This document shows, one piece after another, positions 1 through 10,700 of a stretch of 64,000 bases of DNA (positions are counted from its first letter, which is position 1; every line of letters begins with the position of its first letter). The stretch is from Deltaproteobacteria bacterium. GTDB lineage: Bacteria; Desulfobacterota; Binatia; UTPRO1. Under the pieces are notes generated by a model. That model ran no database searches, was not told the origin of the DNA, and saw only the letters and a program-made list of their open reading frames with translations. The position numbers and the translations under genes are program-made. The stretch covers positions 62,001-126,000 of the forward strand of contig JADYZW010000059.1 of the NCBI GenBank assembly GCA_020852955.1, given 5' to 3'.

Positions 1-56
1 ACCACCCATGGAGATACCTTCTTTCGTGGAACTCGCGGGGCTACCGCGGAGATGCG

Positions 57-75
57 CGGCGGTCGGAGACCGCCG
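57..75. terminator. Candidate hairpin terminator at window start
   Basis: Eight perfectly paired bases (57-64 with 68-75) enclose a 3-base loop. No T-run follows. It sits about 150 bases before the first gene and may end a gene lying outside the window. The rest of positions 1-228 shows nothing else that I recognise. Confidence 0.3.
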
Positions 76-228
76 TGACGACCGCCGCGCACGGTAGCAT
101 CGCCCTCTCACGGCCTCAACCGAACGGCCGCCCTTTGTCAGCGCCGCGCCGCCGTCGTAGAGACGGGGAAGCTGATCGGGGAGGTCTCGAACCGCGCGTC
201 GAGCTACCCCGCCTTGGCGGGAGGTGGC

Positions 229-1632
229 GTGCAGGCGGACCGACGAACCCGGCTTTCGATGCCCGAACGGATGCTCCGCGTCTTCACGGACATCCGCGCC
301 GGCGAAGGGACGACGAGCCTCGTGCTCTTCGCGAACGTCTTCCTGATCCTGTGCGCCTACTACTTCATCAAGCCGCTGCGCGAGAGCTGGATCGCGGTGT
401 CGGACGTCGCGGGGCTCTCGAAGATGGAGGTGAAGGCCTACTCGAGCTTCGGGCAGAGCCTGCTGCTCGCGGGCGTCGTCTCCTACTACGGGCGGCTGTC
501 GGCGCGCTGGCCGCGCGGCACGCTCATCACCCGCGCGACCCTCGCCTGCATGGCGTGCCTGGTCGTCTTCTGGATGCTGCAGCCGGGGCTCCTCCTCGCG
601 AACCTGCCGGGCTCGGGCATCGCGTTCTATCTCTGGGTAGGCATGTTCGGCGTCTTCATCGTCGCCCAGTTCTGGGCGTTCGCGGCCGACCTCTACGCGG
701 ACGAGCGCGGGCAGCGCCTGCTGCCGCTGATCGGCATCGGCGCGACCGCGGGCGCGGCGGCGGGCTCGTTCCTGACCGAGTTCCTCGTCGCCGGGCAATG
801 GTTCGACAGCGGAACGCTCCTGCTGCTCGCCAACGTTCCGCTCGCGCTTTCGATCCTGCTCACCCGGGTCGCGGACGCGCGCGGTCCGCTCGGCACCCCG
901 AAGCGGGAGCGCGCCCGCCCGACGACGCCCGCCGCCGCCGGCGACGGCCGCGGCGCTCTCACCTTCGTGCTGCGGCACCGCTACCTCCTCGCCGCCGCGA
1001 TCGTCGCCCTCCTGACGAACTGGGTGAATACCAACGGCGAGAACCTCCTCTTCCGGGTCGTCCAGGAGGCCCTCGAGCAGGAGCGGCAGGCGCAGGGCAT
1101 CGTCGATCCGGCCGCCACCATCCGCTTCGTCCGCGCAGGCACCGCCGCGTTCTACGGCGACTACTACTTCTGGGTGAACGTCACCGCGCTGGCGCTGCAG
1201 GCGATCGTGGCGTCGCGCCTGCTCAAGTACGGCGGCTTCGGCGTGATCTTCCTGATGCTGCCGTCGATCGCGCTGGTCTCCTACTCTTCAATGGCCGTCC
1301 TGCCCCTCCTCTGGATGGTGCGCGTCATGAAGGTCGCCGAGAACAGCGTCGACTACTCGATCAACAACACCGCCCGCCAGGTGCTCTGGCTGCCGACGAC
1401 CGCCGAGATGAAGTACAAGGCGAAGCCCGTGGTCGACTCGCTGTTCGTGCGCCTGGGCGACGGCTTCGCCGCGCTCACCGTGCTCCTCGGCGTGCAGGTG
1501 CTGCACCTCTCGACGCAGCGCTTCTTCTACGTCACCGTCGCGCTCGTGCTCGTGTGGCTCGCCGCGGCGGCGGTGATCGTCCGCGAGCACCGGCGGCTCG
1601 TCGCGACCCGCGCCGCCGCCGCGGCCGCCTGA
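229..1632 (+). CDS. ATP/ADP-translocase-like (Npt1/Npt2-type) membrane carrier
   Basis: Hydrophobic protein of about 467 residues with roughly a dozen membrane segments. The motifs YYFIKPLRESW near the N-terminus and QFWAFAADLY about 170 residues later resemble the nucleotide-transporter (Tlc/NTT) branch of the MFS fold. A paralogue at 23411-24961 shares both motifs in the same order. The start is uncertain: GTG at 229 sits just behind a GGGAGGTGG stretch, ATG at 259 would remove ten residues, and TTG at 214 is also in frame. The next gene begins 6 bases after the stop and encodes a related carrier, so the two are probably co-transcribed. Characterised family members exchange nucleotides in intracellular bacteria and plastids; the substrate here is unknown. 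Confidence 0.8.
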   Translation: MQADRRTRLSMPERMLRVFTDIRAGEGTTSLVLFANVFLILCAYYFIKPLRESWIAVSDVAGLSKMEVKAYSSFGQSLLLAGVVSYYGRLSARWPRGTLITRATLACMACLVVFWMLQPGLLLANLPGSGIAFYLWVGMFGVFIVAQFWAFAADLYADERGQRLLPLIGIGATAGAAAGSFLTEFLVAGQWFDSGTLLLLANVPLALSILLTRVADARGPLGTPKRERARPTTPAAAGDGRGALTFVLRHRYLLAAAIVALLTNWVNTNGENLLFRVVQEALEQERQAQGIVDPAATIRFVRAGTAAFYGDYYFWVNVTALALQAIVASRLLKYGGFGVIFLMLPSIALVSYSSMAVLPLLWMVRVMKVAENSVDYSINNTARQVLWLPTTAEMKYKAKPVVDSLFVRLGDGFAALTVLLGVQVLHLSTQRFFYVTVALVLVWLAAAAVIVREHRRLVATRAAAAAA

Positions 1633-1638
1633 GCGCTC

Positions 1639-4600
1639 GTGGCGCCTTCGCCCGCCCGGGTCGCCCGCCTTCTCACCGTCGAGCACGGCGAAGGCCGCGT
1701 GGTCGCCTGGAGCGCGCTCGCGCTCTTCACCGTCTCGTGGGCCTCGATCTCGGTCGCGAACGTCGCCGACACGCTCTTCCTGAAGCGCATCGGCGTCGAT
1801 CGCCTGCCGTGGGTCTTCCTCGGCAACTCGGTGCTCCTCACCCTCACCACCTTCGTCGTCGGCCGCCTCGCGGTCCGCTACGAGTCGCGGCGCCTGCTGA
1901 TCGCCACGCTCGTGACGCTCGGGCTCGCGCTGGCGCCGCTCTGGCTGCTGGTCGCGGCCGACGTGGACAGCGCCTTCGTCCTGCTCGTCCTCGCCGCGAA
2001 GCAGCTCGACGCGATCGCGCTCGTCGCGTTCTGGACCGCCGTCGGCAGCCTCGTGAGCGCGCGGCAGGGAAAGCGCCTCTTCGCCCAGATCGGCGCCGGC
2101 GGCACGCTCGGCGCGATCGCCGGCAGCTTCGCGTCGGGATGGCTCGGCCGCACGTTCGGCATCGCCACGCTGCTGCCGATCGCGGGGGTCACGATGGGAA
2201 TCGCCGCCGCCGCGATCGTGCCCCTGCTGGGCGTGCGGCCCGCACGCTACTACCGCCCGGCGCGGGCCCAGCCGCTCGAGGACGACGCGAGCCGGCGGCT
2301 CGGCGCGCTCTGGCGCGGCGGCGCCCTCTTCCGCGTGCTCGCGCTCGCGTCGCTCCTCGCCGGAATCCTCGGCCCCATGCTCTACTTCGAGTTCGCGTAC
2401 GTCGCCGACCAGGCGACGCAAGGCCGCGGCGGCGAGCAACGCCTCCTCGATCTCTACGCGCTCTTCCGCGGCTGGCTCAACGTCGGCGTCATGCTGATCC
2501 AGATGATCGGCACCCCGGCGATCTTCCGGCGGCTCGGCGTGCCGCTGGCGGCGGCGCTCTCGCCGGCGATCTACCTCCTCGGGCTCGTCGGCCTGAGCGT
2601 GCGGTTGAGCCTCGCCGCGGGCATCATCGCCGTCGCCGGAGCGAACCTCCAGGACCACGCGGTCTACGATCCCGCGCAGCGCATCCTCGTCACGCTCTTT
2701 CCCGAACGCGTGCGCGCGGCCGTCACGACGCTCATCGAGGGGCCCGTGAAGCGCAGCGGCGGCCTCGTCGGCAACGTCCTCATCCTCGTGGCCCTCGCCT
2801 TCGGGTCGCCCCTCTGGGTCGGCTACGCGGGCCTGCCGGTCGCGGCGGCGTGGCTGGCGCTGGCGCTCGTCCTCTGGCGGCTCTACCCGACCATGCTCCT
2901 CCAGGTGGCGACCGCGCGGCGCAACGAGTTCGACGACCCGCCGCCGCTCACGGAGCTCCTCGACGGAGGCACCGTCCGCCTCCTCGAGCGGAGCCTGGGG
3001 AGCGCGGACCTCGAGCGCTGTCGGGCCGCCTGCGAGATCGTGGTCGAGGCGACGCCGCGGCGCGCGGTGCGGGCGCTCGCCCGCGCGCTCCGGGTGGCGC
3101 CGGAGGCGCACCGGGCGGTGCTCGTGGCGACGCTCCACCGCGTGCTTCGCGAGGCCGGCGCGGCGCGCCTGACGCACGACGAGAGTGCGCGCCACCTCGC
3201 GGCGCTCCTCGCGACGCCCGGGGGCCTCGGCCCGCTCGACCGGGGGCATCTCGTGCAGGCCTACGCGCGGCTCCTCGGCCCCCGGGCCGCGCTGCGGCCG
3301 CCGGCGCTTCGCGCCGCCCTCGCCGATCCGCACCCCGCGGTCGCGCTCGCCGCCCGCGCGGCGCTCGCCCGGATGGGCGCGGCGACGAGCGCCGAGCGCG
3401 ACGCGGCAGTGCGCGCCGCGCTCGCGAGCGCCGACGCCGACGCCCGCCGCCTCGCGCGCGAGGAGCTCCGTACCGAGCTCCGCCGCCCGGCCCCCGCGGA
3501 CGACGCGACCTGGGACACGCAGCTCGAGCAGCTGCTCGCCGCCCTCGAGACGGCCGCGGACCGGGCGCATGCCGCGGGCGCGCTCGCCGAGATCGCCGAC
3601 ATCCGCCACGGCGAGCGACTCCGGCCGCACGCGGCGCGCATCCTCGCGCACCGGCTCGATCCGGACGTCGCGGTGCGGAGCGCGGTGCTCGACTTCATCG
3701 GGCGCCTCCGCCTCGCCGACGCCGCGCGCGACCTCGTCCCGCACCTCACCGCCGAGGACGCCCGCGAGGCCGCGGCGGCCCGGCGGGCGCTCCGTGCCCT
3801 CGGCCCCGACGCAGTCGACGTGCTCCTGCACACCCTTCGCTTCGGGCGCTTCCGCGCCCGCCAGGCGGTGCTGCCGATCCTCGTCGGCCTGCCGGTCGAC
3901 GCCGAGCGCCTCGGGGCCCTCGTCGACCGCGAGGTCGACGTCATCCGCCACCTGATCCTGCAGATCGAAGCGCTGCGCGCGGGCGGTGTCTCGGACGCGG
4001 TCCTGCAGCGGCTGCACGAGCGCCTCGACGAGAGCTCGCACACGGCCGTCGTCCTGATCGCGGCGGCGCGCGACGACGAGCGTCTCGCCCGCGTCGCCCG
4101 CCTCCTCGGGCGCGCCCACGACACGCGTGACCGCGCCCTCGTGCTCGAGGCGCTCGAGGCGCTCCTGCCGCCGAAAGAGCGCGACCGCCTGCTGCCGCTC
4201 CTCGAGGACGGCAGTCCGGGCGCGCTCGCGCGGCGCGCGTCCCAAGCGCTCGGCCGTCCGCTGCCGACCTTCGAGGAGGCCGTCGCCGAGGTGCTCGGCT
4301 CGAGCGACGGCCTCGGCCGAGATCTGCTGCGCGGGACCCTGCCGCCGGAGACCCTGGCGCGCGTGACCGCCGGCGTGACATACGAACGCACGGACCGGCG
4401 CATGACGCACGTCGACATGATCCTCCTGCTCCGGCGGCTCGATTTCTTCGCCGGACTCACGATGCGGCAGCTCGCCGAGCTCGCACGCGTCGTCGCCGAA
4501 CGGCAGGTCGCCGCCGGCGAGACCATCGTGCGCGAAGGCACGTTCGCCGCGCAGGTGTACTTCATCGTCGAAGGACGGGTGCGGGTCATGCGGGACGACG

Positions 4601-4857
4601 CGGTGGTGTCGACGCTCGGTCCGGGCGAGTTCTTCGGCGAGATCGCCGTCTTCGACGGCGAGCGCCGCTCTGCCTCCGTGATCGCCGACGGCCCGGCGCG
4701 CCTCCTGCGACTCGATCGCCAGGACCTCTTCGAGGTGATGGAAGAGCACCCGGCGATCGCGGTGGCGATCTGCCAGACGCTGAGCCGCCGTATCCGCGAG
4801 CTCCTCGACGCCGCGACCACCGCCGGCGCGCGAACGCCCGGCGGCGATCACCACTGA
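1639..4857 (+). CDS. Translocase-like carrier fused to HEAT-type repeats and a cNMP-binding domain
   Basis: A 1072-residue protein starting at GTG, 6 bases after the preceding gene. Residues about 1-420 form a second ATP/ADP-translocase-like membrane domain. Residues about 430-900 are Ala/Leu/Arg-rich helical repeats of HEAT or Armadillo character. From about residue 926 there is a cyclic-nucleotide-binding domain of CAP/CNBD type, with GEFFGEIAVFDGERRSAS matching the phosphate-binding cassette. I infer that cytosolic cyclic nucleotide or protein contacts gate or localise the carrier. It is convergent with the next gene, with 28 bases between the stops. Domain identities are clear; function and ligand are inferred. 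Confidence 0.82.
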   Translation: MAPSPARVARLLTVEHGEGRVVAWSALALFTVSWASISVANVADTLFLKRIGVDRLPWVFLGNSVLLTLTTFVVGRLAVRYESRRLLIATLVTLGLALAPLWLLVAADVDSAFVLLVLAAKQLDAIALVAFWTAVGSLVSARQGKRLFAQIGAGGTLGAIAGSFASGWLGRTFGIATLLPIAGVTMGIAAAAIVPLLGVRPARYYRPARAQPLEDDASRRLGALWRGGALFRVLALASLLAGILGPMLYFEFAYVADQATQGRGGEQRLLDLYALFRGWLNVGVMLIQMIGTPAIFRRLGVPLAAALSPAIYLLGLVGLSVRLSLAAGIIAVAGANLQDHAVYDPAQRILVTLFPERVRAAVTTLIEGPVKRSGGLVGNVLILVALAFGSPLWVGYAGLPVAAAWLALALVLWRLYPTMLLQVATARRNEFDDPPPLTELLDGGTVRLLERSLGSADLERCRAACEIVVEATPRRAVRALARALRVAPEAHRAVLVATLHRVLREAGAARLTHDESARHLAALLATPGGLGPLDRGHLVQAYARLLGPRAALRPPALRAALADPHPAVALAARAALARMGAATSAERDAAVRAALASADADARRLAREELRTELRRPAPADDATWDTQLEQLLAALETAADRAHAAGALAEIADIRHGERLRPHAARILAHRLDPDVAVRSAVLDFIGRLRLADAARDLVPHLTAEDAREAAAARRALRALGPDAVDVLLHTLRFGRFRARQAVLPILVGLPVDAERLGALVDREVDVIRHLILQIEALRAGGVSDAVLQRLHERLDESSHTAVVLIAAARDDERLARVARLLGRAHDTRDRALVLEALEALLPPKERDRLLPLLEDGSPGALARRASQALGRPLPTFEEAVAEVLGSSDGLGRDLLRGTLPPETLARVTAGVTYERTDRRMTHVDMILLLRRLDFFAGLTMRQLAELARVVAERQVAAGETIVREGTFAAQVYFIVEGRVRVMRDDAVVSTLGPGEFFGEIAVFDGERRSASVIADGPARLLRLDRQDLFEVMEEHPAIAVAICQTLSRRIRELLDAATTAGARTPGGDHH

Positions 4858-4885
4858 CGCCGCGCCCGCCCGCGGTCACCCGCGG

Positions 4886-5686
4886 TCAGTGGTGGACGTG
4901 CGCGCCGTGGCCCCGGTGACCCGGCGCGCCGCCCGCACCGGACGGGAACGGCAGCGTCATGAGGATCCGCTGCCCCCCGAGATCGACGGCGATCGTCACG
5001 TCGTCATCGGCCGCGCGCCGCGTCTCGCCGGCGACGACGAGGCAGCCGCGCTCGGACGTCGGGGTCAGGCGGGCCTCGCGGGCCTGTCCGGTGCGATCCC
5101 GGATGCGGGCGCTCCCGGACGCTCCGGCGGTATCGAGCGGCTGCATGAACGCGTCGAGCAGGCACACCCTCACCTCGCCCGCCGCCCGGCTCACGAGCTC
5201 GACGTGGCGATCGCCGGACATGCCGATCACGCCGCCGTGCGGAGCGGCATCGTGGTCGTGCGCGCGCCACACCTCCTCGACCGCGATCGAGCGCACGCCC
5301 GCCGACTCGCCGATGCGGCCCGCGACGCGCACGCGGGCGCCGTGCTGCGCCAGCCACCGCGCGCGCTCGGCGGGAACCGCGCGCCCGACCCGGAGCAGCC
5401 AGATCTCGCCGGTGGTCTCGTCGCGCAGGAACCGCGTGCTCCCGTCCCGCGCGACGCCGGCGAGCCGCGCGCACAGATCGCCCGCGCCCGCGTCGCTCCG
5501 CGGCGCGCAGGGATCGGGCACGATGTCGCCCGCCGCCGCCGCGCGGTCGGCCGCCCGTGCAACCGGCCACGACGACGCGACGAGCAGCGCCGCGCACGCG
5601 CACCGTCGCAGCGCGCGCCTCCATGACCAGCTCGTCACCGGGCGCCCGCCTGGGGTGCCGCGCTCGTGTGGATCCTTCATCGTCAT
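4886..5686 (-). CDS. Exported protein with His-rich C-terminus, unknown function
   Basis: 266 residues from ATG at 5686; ATG at 5680 is an alternative. Basic residues and a hydrophobic stretch ending in PVARA indicate a signal peptide in the first 45 residues. The mature part has a short Cys-containing segment, an OB-like beta-rich region and a C-terminal half that looks like a small beta-sandwich. It ends in HRGHGAHVHH, which could bind metal. I do not recognise the family. It lies 50 bases downstream of the beta-lactamase/kinase fusion on the same strand and probably shares its transcript. Confidence 0.7.
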   Translation of the reverse strand: MTMKDPHERGTPGGRPVTSWSWRRALRRCACAALLVASSWPVARAADRAAAAGDIVPDPCAPRSDAGAGDLCARLAGVARDGSTRFLRDETTGEIWLLRVGRAVPAERARWLAQHGARVRVAGRIGESAGVRSIAVEEVWRAHDHDAAPHGGVIGMSGDRHVELVSRAAGEVRVCLLDAFMQPLDTAGASGSARIRDRTGQAREARLTPTSERGCLVVAGETRRAADDDVTIAVDLGGQRILMTLPFPSGAGGAPGHRGHGAHVHH

Positions 5687-5736
5687 CTCCGAGTATGGGC
5701 GGTCCCGCACGGCGCCGCGGGATCGAGAACGATTCC

Positions 5737-7665
5737 TCAGCGGACGTGGACCTTGCCGGCATCGACGTCGGCGAGGAGGCCGACGACGCGGTCCTTCAGC
5801 GACCGGATCTCCTTGGCGGTGAGTCCGAGCTGCACCTTGTCGCGGGCGATGCGGACCCCGCGGTCCGGGTCGAGGGGCGCGGTGGCGCGCCGGAGCCGGA
5901 ACAGGCCGTGCGCATCCGCGTCCATGTCGAAAAGCGTCGCGAGCCGATCGATCTCCGCCATCGGAAGCGCGCGGAGGCGGGCGATCGGATCGGCGCGGAG
6001 CCACGGCACGCGGATCTCGTTCCAGTTGGGGACGAAGAAGTTCCACGGAAACCCCTCGAAGGAGATGCCGTTGTCGATGGCGAAGATGCGCGGATCGTTC
6101 GGGTCGGTGGATATGAGGAAGTTCCCCTCGCGGCCGTCGCGGTGATCGATGAGGTAGGTGACGAGATTCATGTCGGCAAGATGCCGGCCGAAGTGCGGGT
6201 TCTCCTCGACGCGCCGCTCGATGTCCTCGTCGAGGTCGTCCACCACCTCCACGTCGTTCATCCAGACCGCGAACAAGCCGAGAACGCACGACGTCGCCGC
6301 CACGCTCGGCGTCGCCTTCGCATCGACGGCGGCGTAGACGTCGAGCGGGATGCAGCGGGGCACCGGCGTCGGCACGACGTAGTCCTCCTCGTCGAAGAGC
6401 CAGCGCTGGATCACGTAGGCCGCCAGCTCCTTCCGCGGCGAATTGTTCCACCCGTCGAGGGTCTTCCCCGGGAAGCGCTTCCATTTCACCTTCAGCGTCT
6501 GTCCGTCCGCGAACCGCACGGTGAACCGCACGGCCCCCGTCACACCCGCGCCGGCGCTCTTCACGTCGGCGATCTCGAAGTCGTCGAAGGCGAGCTTCAG
6601 GTCGAGCACCGACGGCGCCATCGGCCAGTTGCGCGGCAACGCCTTGCCGGCCTGCCGCTCCGGTTCGAACAGGTACTGCGCCGCGCGTCGAGTGAGCTGG
6701 GCGATCAGCTCGCCGCGATAGGCCGGCGTCGCCTCCGTGAAGACGACGAGCGCGAACTGGTGGCCGTCGAGGGCGCGGACGATGCCGGCGTCGGCGTAGT
6801 TCGGACCCCAGGTGCCGCTCTTCGCGTACACCTCGAGGCCCGGGATGTGCGCCGCACCCCCCGCGATGCGTCGGGCAAGGTACGGCTGCTGCTTCGGGTC
6901 GCGCTTCATCCGGCGCCGGACGGTGGCCGAATCCTCCGGGGTGAGGACGCGGTCGGTCGCGAGCAGCCCGAGGAGCTTGGCCGTGCCGATCGCGGTCATC
7001 GCCTGACGATTCGGGTACTCGCCGTCGTCGCTCGCGAGGCCGCCGGTGACGGTGTGGTCGCGCAGGAACTGACGATCGCGGCCGGCGAGATCGCCGCCGC
7101 CGTCGTAGGTGGGATTCACGCAATGAAGATCGTCGATGCCGAGATCCCGGAGCCAGCGCTTCACGACCTGCCGGCGCTCCCGGTACACGCGGTATTCGTG
7201 CGGCGGCAGCTCCGGCCCCGGCGTGGTCGCCGTGAGCCGGGCGAACACCTTCTGGGTCGCCTGATTGCTGCTCGCGCGAATCATCGCCTCGAGCTGCGCG
7301 TCGAGCGCGGGATCGATGGCGAGCCGCCCGTCTTCCTGCCAGCGGTAGGTCGCCATCAGGTAGACGAACTTGACGACGCTCGCCGGGTAGATCGGCTGAT
7401 CGCCGCCGACGTGCGCGAGACGCGGCGGCCCCGCCTTCGGAACGTCGAGCAGCGCGACGCCGACCTTGGCGCGCCGCAGCGCCGGATCGGATCCGGCGAG
7501 GGTCGCCATGGTGCGATCGAGGAACGTCTGCAGCTCGGGAGCAGACCGGGTCGTCGCGAGCCACTCGCGCGCCGCCGCGGCGGGCGGCGGCGGCGCGGCC
7601 GCGGCGCGACCGCTCGCGATCCCGACCAGCAGCGCGGCGACAGCCATTCGCGAGAACGAGCGCAT
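5737..7665 (-). CDS. Exported class A beta-lactamase-like domain fused to a kinase-like domain
   Basis: 642 residues from ATG at 7665, preceded by GGTGGGA; ATG at 7680 is also in frame. Residues 1-24 form a signal peptide. The N-terminal half has the three serine-hydrolase motifs in order: S96-V-V-K99, S132-S133-N134 and K282-S283-G284, as in class A beta-lactamases and penicillin-binding-type enzymes. The C-terminal half (about 375-640) looks like a complete kinase fold. It has a beta-strand lysine near 395, a helix glutamate near E413, H508-R-D510 with N515 (HRDxxxxN) and D531-N-G533 in the DFG position. Two extracytoplasmic catalytic domains in one chain is unusual. Neither substrate can be read from sequence. 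It diverges from the dikinase gene across 109 bases. Confidence 0.85.
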   Translation of the reverse strand: MRSFSRMAVAALLVGIASGRAAAAPPPPAAAAREWLATTRSAPELQTFLDRTMATLAGSDPALRRAKVGVALLDVPKAGPPRLAHVGGDQPIYPASVVKFVYLMATYRWQEDGRLAIDPALDAQLEAMIRASSNQATQKVFARLTATTPGPELPPHEYRVYRERRQVVKRWLRDLGIDDLHCVNPTYDGGGDLAGRDRQFLRDHTVTGGLASDDGEYPNRQAMTAIGTAKLLGLLATDRVLTPEDSATVRRRMKRDPKQQPYLARRIAGGAAHIPGLEVYAKSGTWGPNYADAGIVRALDGHQFALVVFTEATPAYRGELIAQLTRRAAQYLFEPERQAGKALPRNWPMAPSVLDLKLAFDDFEIADVKSAGAGVTGAVRFTVRFADGQTLKVKWKRFPGKTLDGWNNSPRKELAAYVIQRWLFDEEDYVVPTPVPRCIPLDVYAAVDAKATPSVAATSCVLGLFAVWMNDVEVVDDLDEDIERRVEENPHFGRHLADMNLVTYLIDHRDGREGNFLISTDPNDPRIFAIDNGISFEGFPWNFFVPNWNEIRVPWLRADPIARLRALPMAEIDRLATLFDMDADAHGLFRLRRATAPLDPDRGVRIARDKVQLGLTAKEIRSLKDRVVGLLADVDAGKVHVR

Positions 7666-7774
7666 ACGGCTTCCCACCATAGCGCGGAACCACCCGCGGC
7701 GTCAGCGCCGGTTCGCGGTTCCGCCGCCGGGCGATTTCCGCTACACATCGCCCCTTCACATGGAGGGAACCTCG

Positions 7775-10700
7775 ATGAGACGTTGGCGACACGCGTGGGC
7801 GGCGATCGTGGTCGTGGGGGTGCTCGGCGCGGGGAGCGCGGCGCGCGCGTTCGAGGCCCCGGCGCTCTCGGCCGCGCAGCAGGCGACGCTCCGGCAGAAC
7901 TTCGCGCTCTGCCTCTCCAAGAAGAAGGGCCCCTACACCGAGAACTTCTGCCTCTGCCGCGACGGCGAGAAGCGCGCCGTGCAGGCGCCGAACGGCGCCG
8001 TCCGCATTCCGTGCCCGAACCCGATCTTCTGCGCGGCGTACCGCGCGCCCTGGGCCGAAACCCTCGCCAAAGAGCGCATGTACATCGCCAACATCTTCTC
8101 GCGCGACGCGAACCTCTGGTCGACCTTCCCGAACCACCACGACCTGGTGCGCGGCTACGTCCTCGAGAAGTACTTCGTCGAGACGCATCCCACCCACAAG
8201 CTCGCGCAAATGAAGCAATATCGCGGGCTGTCGAGCGCCGAGGAGGAGATCCCCGCCGCCGGCGTCTTCTTCGAGAAGTACCTCGGGTCCGAGGAGTTCG
8301 ACGGCGCCCGCCACTACCTCCTCGCCTACGAGCTGCAGCGCCGCTACTTCGCGCGCGACGACGTCGGTCAGGTGCAGAAGGTCCGCAACCTGGCGGTGCG
8401 GATCGAGCAAGCGCGCCCCGACTTCAAGCCGCTGAAGGACGCCGTCCACAACCAGGTGTCCTCGGGACTGATCCCGGGCCTCACCGCCTACCGCGCGAAG
8501 CTGGCCGCGGGATCGACCCGCGATCAGCTCGACGATCTCGTCCGCGAGATCCAGAAGCTCACCGTGCTCGACGAGAGCGCGCTGTCGCCGCAGGTGCGCG
8601 CACTCGGCGACGCCGCCGTGCGCGACCGGATGACCTCCCTCCTCCCGACCGCGACGACGCCCCCCGTCGAGGCGGCGGTCGCGCTCGGGAAGCTGATGGC
8701 GGCGGCGCGGCGCGCGGTCGTCGACCGCGCGGTGACGCCCGCCGACATGCGCCGCCTCGTCGATCTCGACATCACCGCGGCACAAGTCCTGCAGCAGCGC
8801 GGCGGCGCGTTCCTCGCAACCGCCGGCGTGACCGCCGAGCAGCACGTCGCGCTGCTCGGCGCGCTCACCGAGGCGGCCTACGGCGCCGGGCTCCTGAACG
8901 CGCGCGAGCGTGACGCCGCGAGCGCCGCGATCCGCGATCTCGCGGCGAACGCCGCCCCCGATCGCGCCGCCTTCGCGCGCCGGCTCCGCGAGGCGAAGCG
9001 GGTCGTCGAGTGGGCCCAGGGCAACGCCGAGCTCGGCTTCGCGGAGGTGATGGCGCCGTGGACCTTTCTGCTCCCCGACACCGCCGGCATCCGCGACGAC
9101 GTGCTGCGCGGCTCGCCGCTCATCCTCTACGCCGAGGTCGCGAGCCGGCTCGACGACTTCGTCGCCGGCGGCGATCGTCCGAAGCATCGCTTCTTCGGCG
9201 CCACGGTCGAGAGCGACGTGCGGGCGCTGAACCCGGGCCTCGCCTACGGACGGCTGCGGGTCGGCCCGAAGGACCACGGCTACACCCGCGACGAGATCGT
9301 CGCGCTCACGGAAACTCCCGCCGACCTCGACCCCGCCGCGGGCATCCTCACCCAGGGCGAGGGCAACGTGCTCTCGCACGTCCAGCTGCTCGCGCGCGCG
9401 CTCGGCATTCCGAACGTCGTGCTCGGCCCCGACGCGTTCGACCGGCTCCGCATGCACGACGGCAAGGCCGTGGTGCTGATCGCGACGCCGGGAGGCCGCG
9501 TCATCATCGAGGAGGCGACGAGCCTGTCGCCGGAGATTCGCGAGGCCTACGCCGAGTACACGCGCAACGAGACGCGCACGACGGCGGGGACGTTCGGCGG
9601 CGGCGGCGCCAACCGCCTCCACATCGACCGCGCGAAGATCGATCTCGGGCGGAAGCTGCCGATCGACCTGCGGGACGTGCGGCGCAAGGACTCGGGCGTC
9701 TTCTGCGGCCCGAAGGCGGCGTTCCTCGGCGAGCTGAAGGCGCGCTTCCCGGACCACGTCGCGCGCGGGATCGTGGTGCCGTTCGGCGCCTACCACGCGC
9801 ACTACTCGCGAGCGACGGTCCGGGTGCCGGACGGACTCCGCGGGCAGCAGGTCGCGACGCCGGGCGAACCGCTCCCGGCGTTCGTCGAGCGCACGTATCG
9901 GACGTTCTTCGACGAGCTCGTGCCGTCGGGCAAGAGCGAGCGCGAGCTCTCGGCCTGGATCGAGCCGCGCCTCGAAGTGATCCGCGCCACCATCCGAGAC
10001 ACGCCGCTCGATCCGGCGCTGCGCCAGGCGATCCGCGACGGGCTCGCGAAGAACGGCCTGCTGCGCGGCACCGACGACACCGTCGGCTGCTTCGTGCGGA
10101 GCGACACCAACGTCGAGGATCTCGACAATTTCAACGGCGCCGGGCTGAACCTCACGGTCTTCAACCGGCGCACGCTCGACGACGTCTACGCCGGCTTGGC
10201 CGAGGTGTGGGCGTCGCCGTTCCAGTTCCGCTCGTTCTCCTGGCGGCAGACCCTCATCGACGATCCGGTCTGGGTGCTGTCGTCGGTCGTGATCCTGGAG
10301 TCGGTGCCCTCCGAGAAGTCGGGCGTGCTCGTCACCGCCGACGTGAACGACGGCGAGCCCGGCAAGATGCTGGTCGCGACCTCGGAGGGCGTGGGCGGCG
10401 CGGTCGACGGAACGTCGGCCGAGACGCTCCTCTGGTCGCCGCAGGGGGTCGAGCTCATCACGCTCTTCAAGTCGCCGTGGCGGAACGCGCTCGACGCGCG
10501 CGGCGGCAGCACGATCGTCCCGTCGACCGGACGCGACACGGTGCTCGCGCCGGCCGAGCTCGAGCAGCTCGTCGCCGCCGGCAAGAAGATCACCGACCAG
10601 TTCGCGCCGGTCCTGAACGCCGCCGGAAAGCCGAAACCCTGGGACATCGAGTTCGGATTCACCAGCGGCAAGCTCTGGCTCTTCCAGTGCCGTCCGTTCC

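Noticed and set aside
75..4130. Plus-strand open frame over both carrier genes
   Set aside because: Other frame of the same DNA, Arg/Pro-rich, no recognisable domain; the carriers in the correct frames explain the region.
1288..4854. Very long minus-strand open frame (about 1190 codons) opposite the carrier gene
   Set aside because: It lies wholly antisense to the carrier-HEAT-CNBD gene with no domain; composition is Arg/Glu/His-rich, typical of third-position GC mirror frames.
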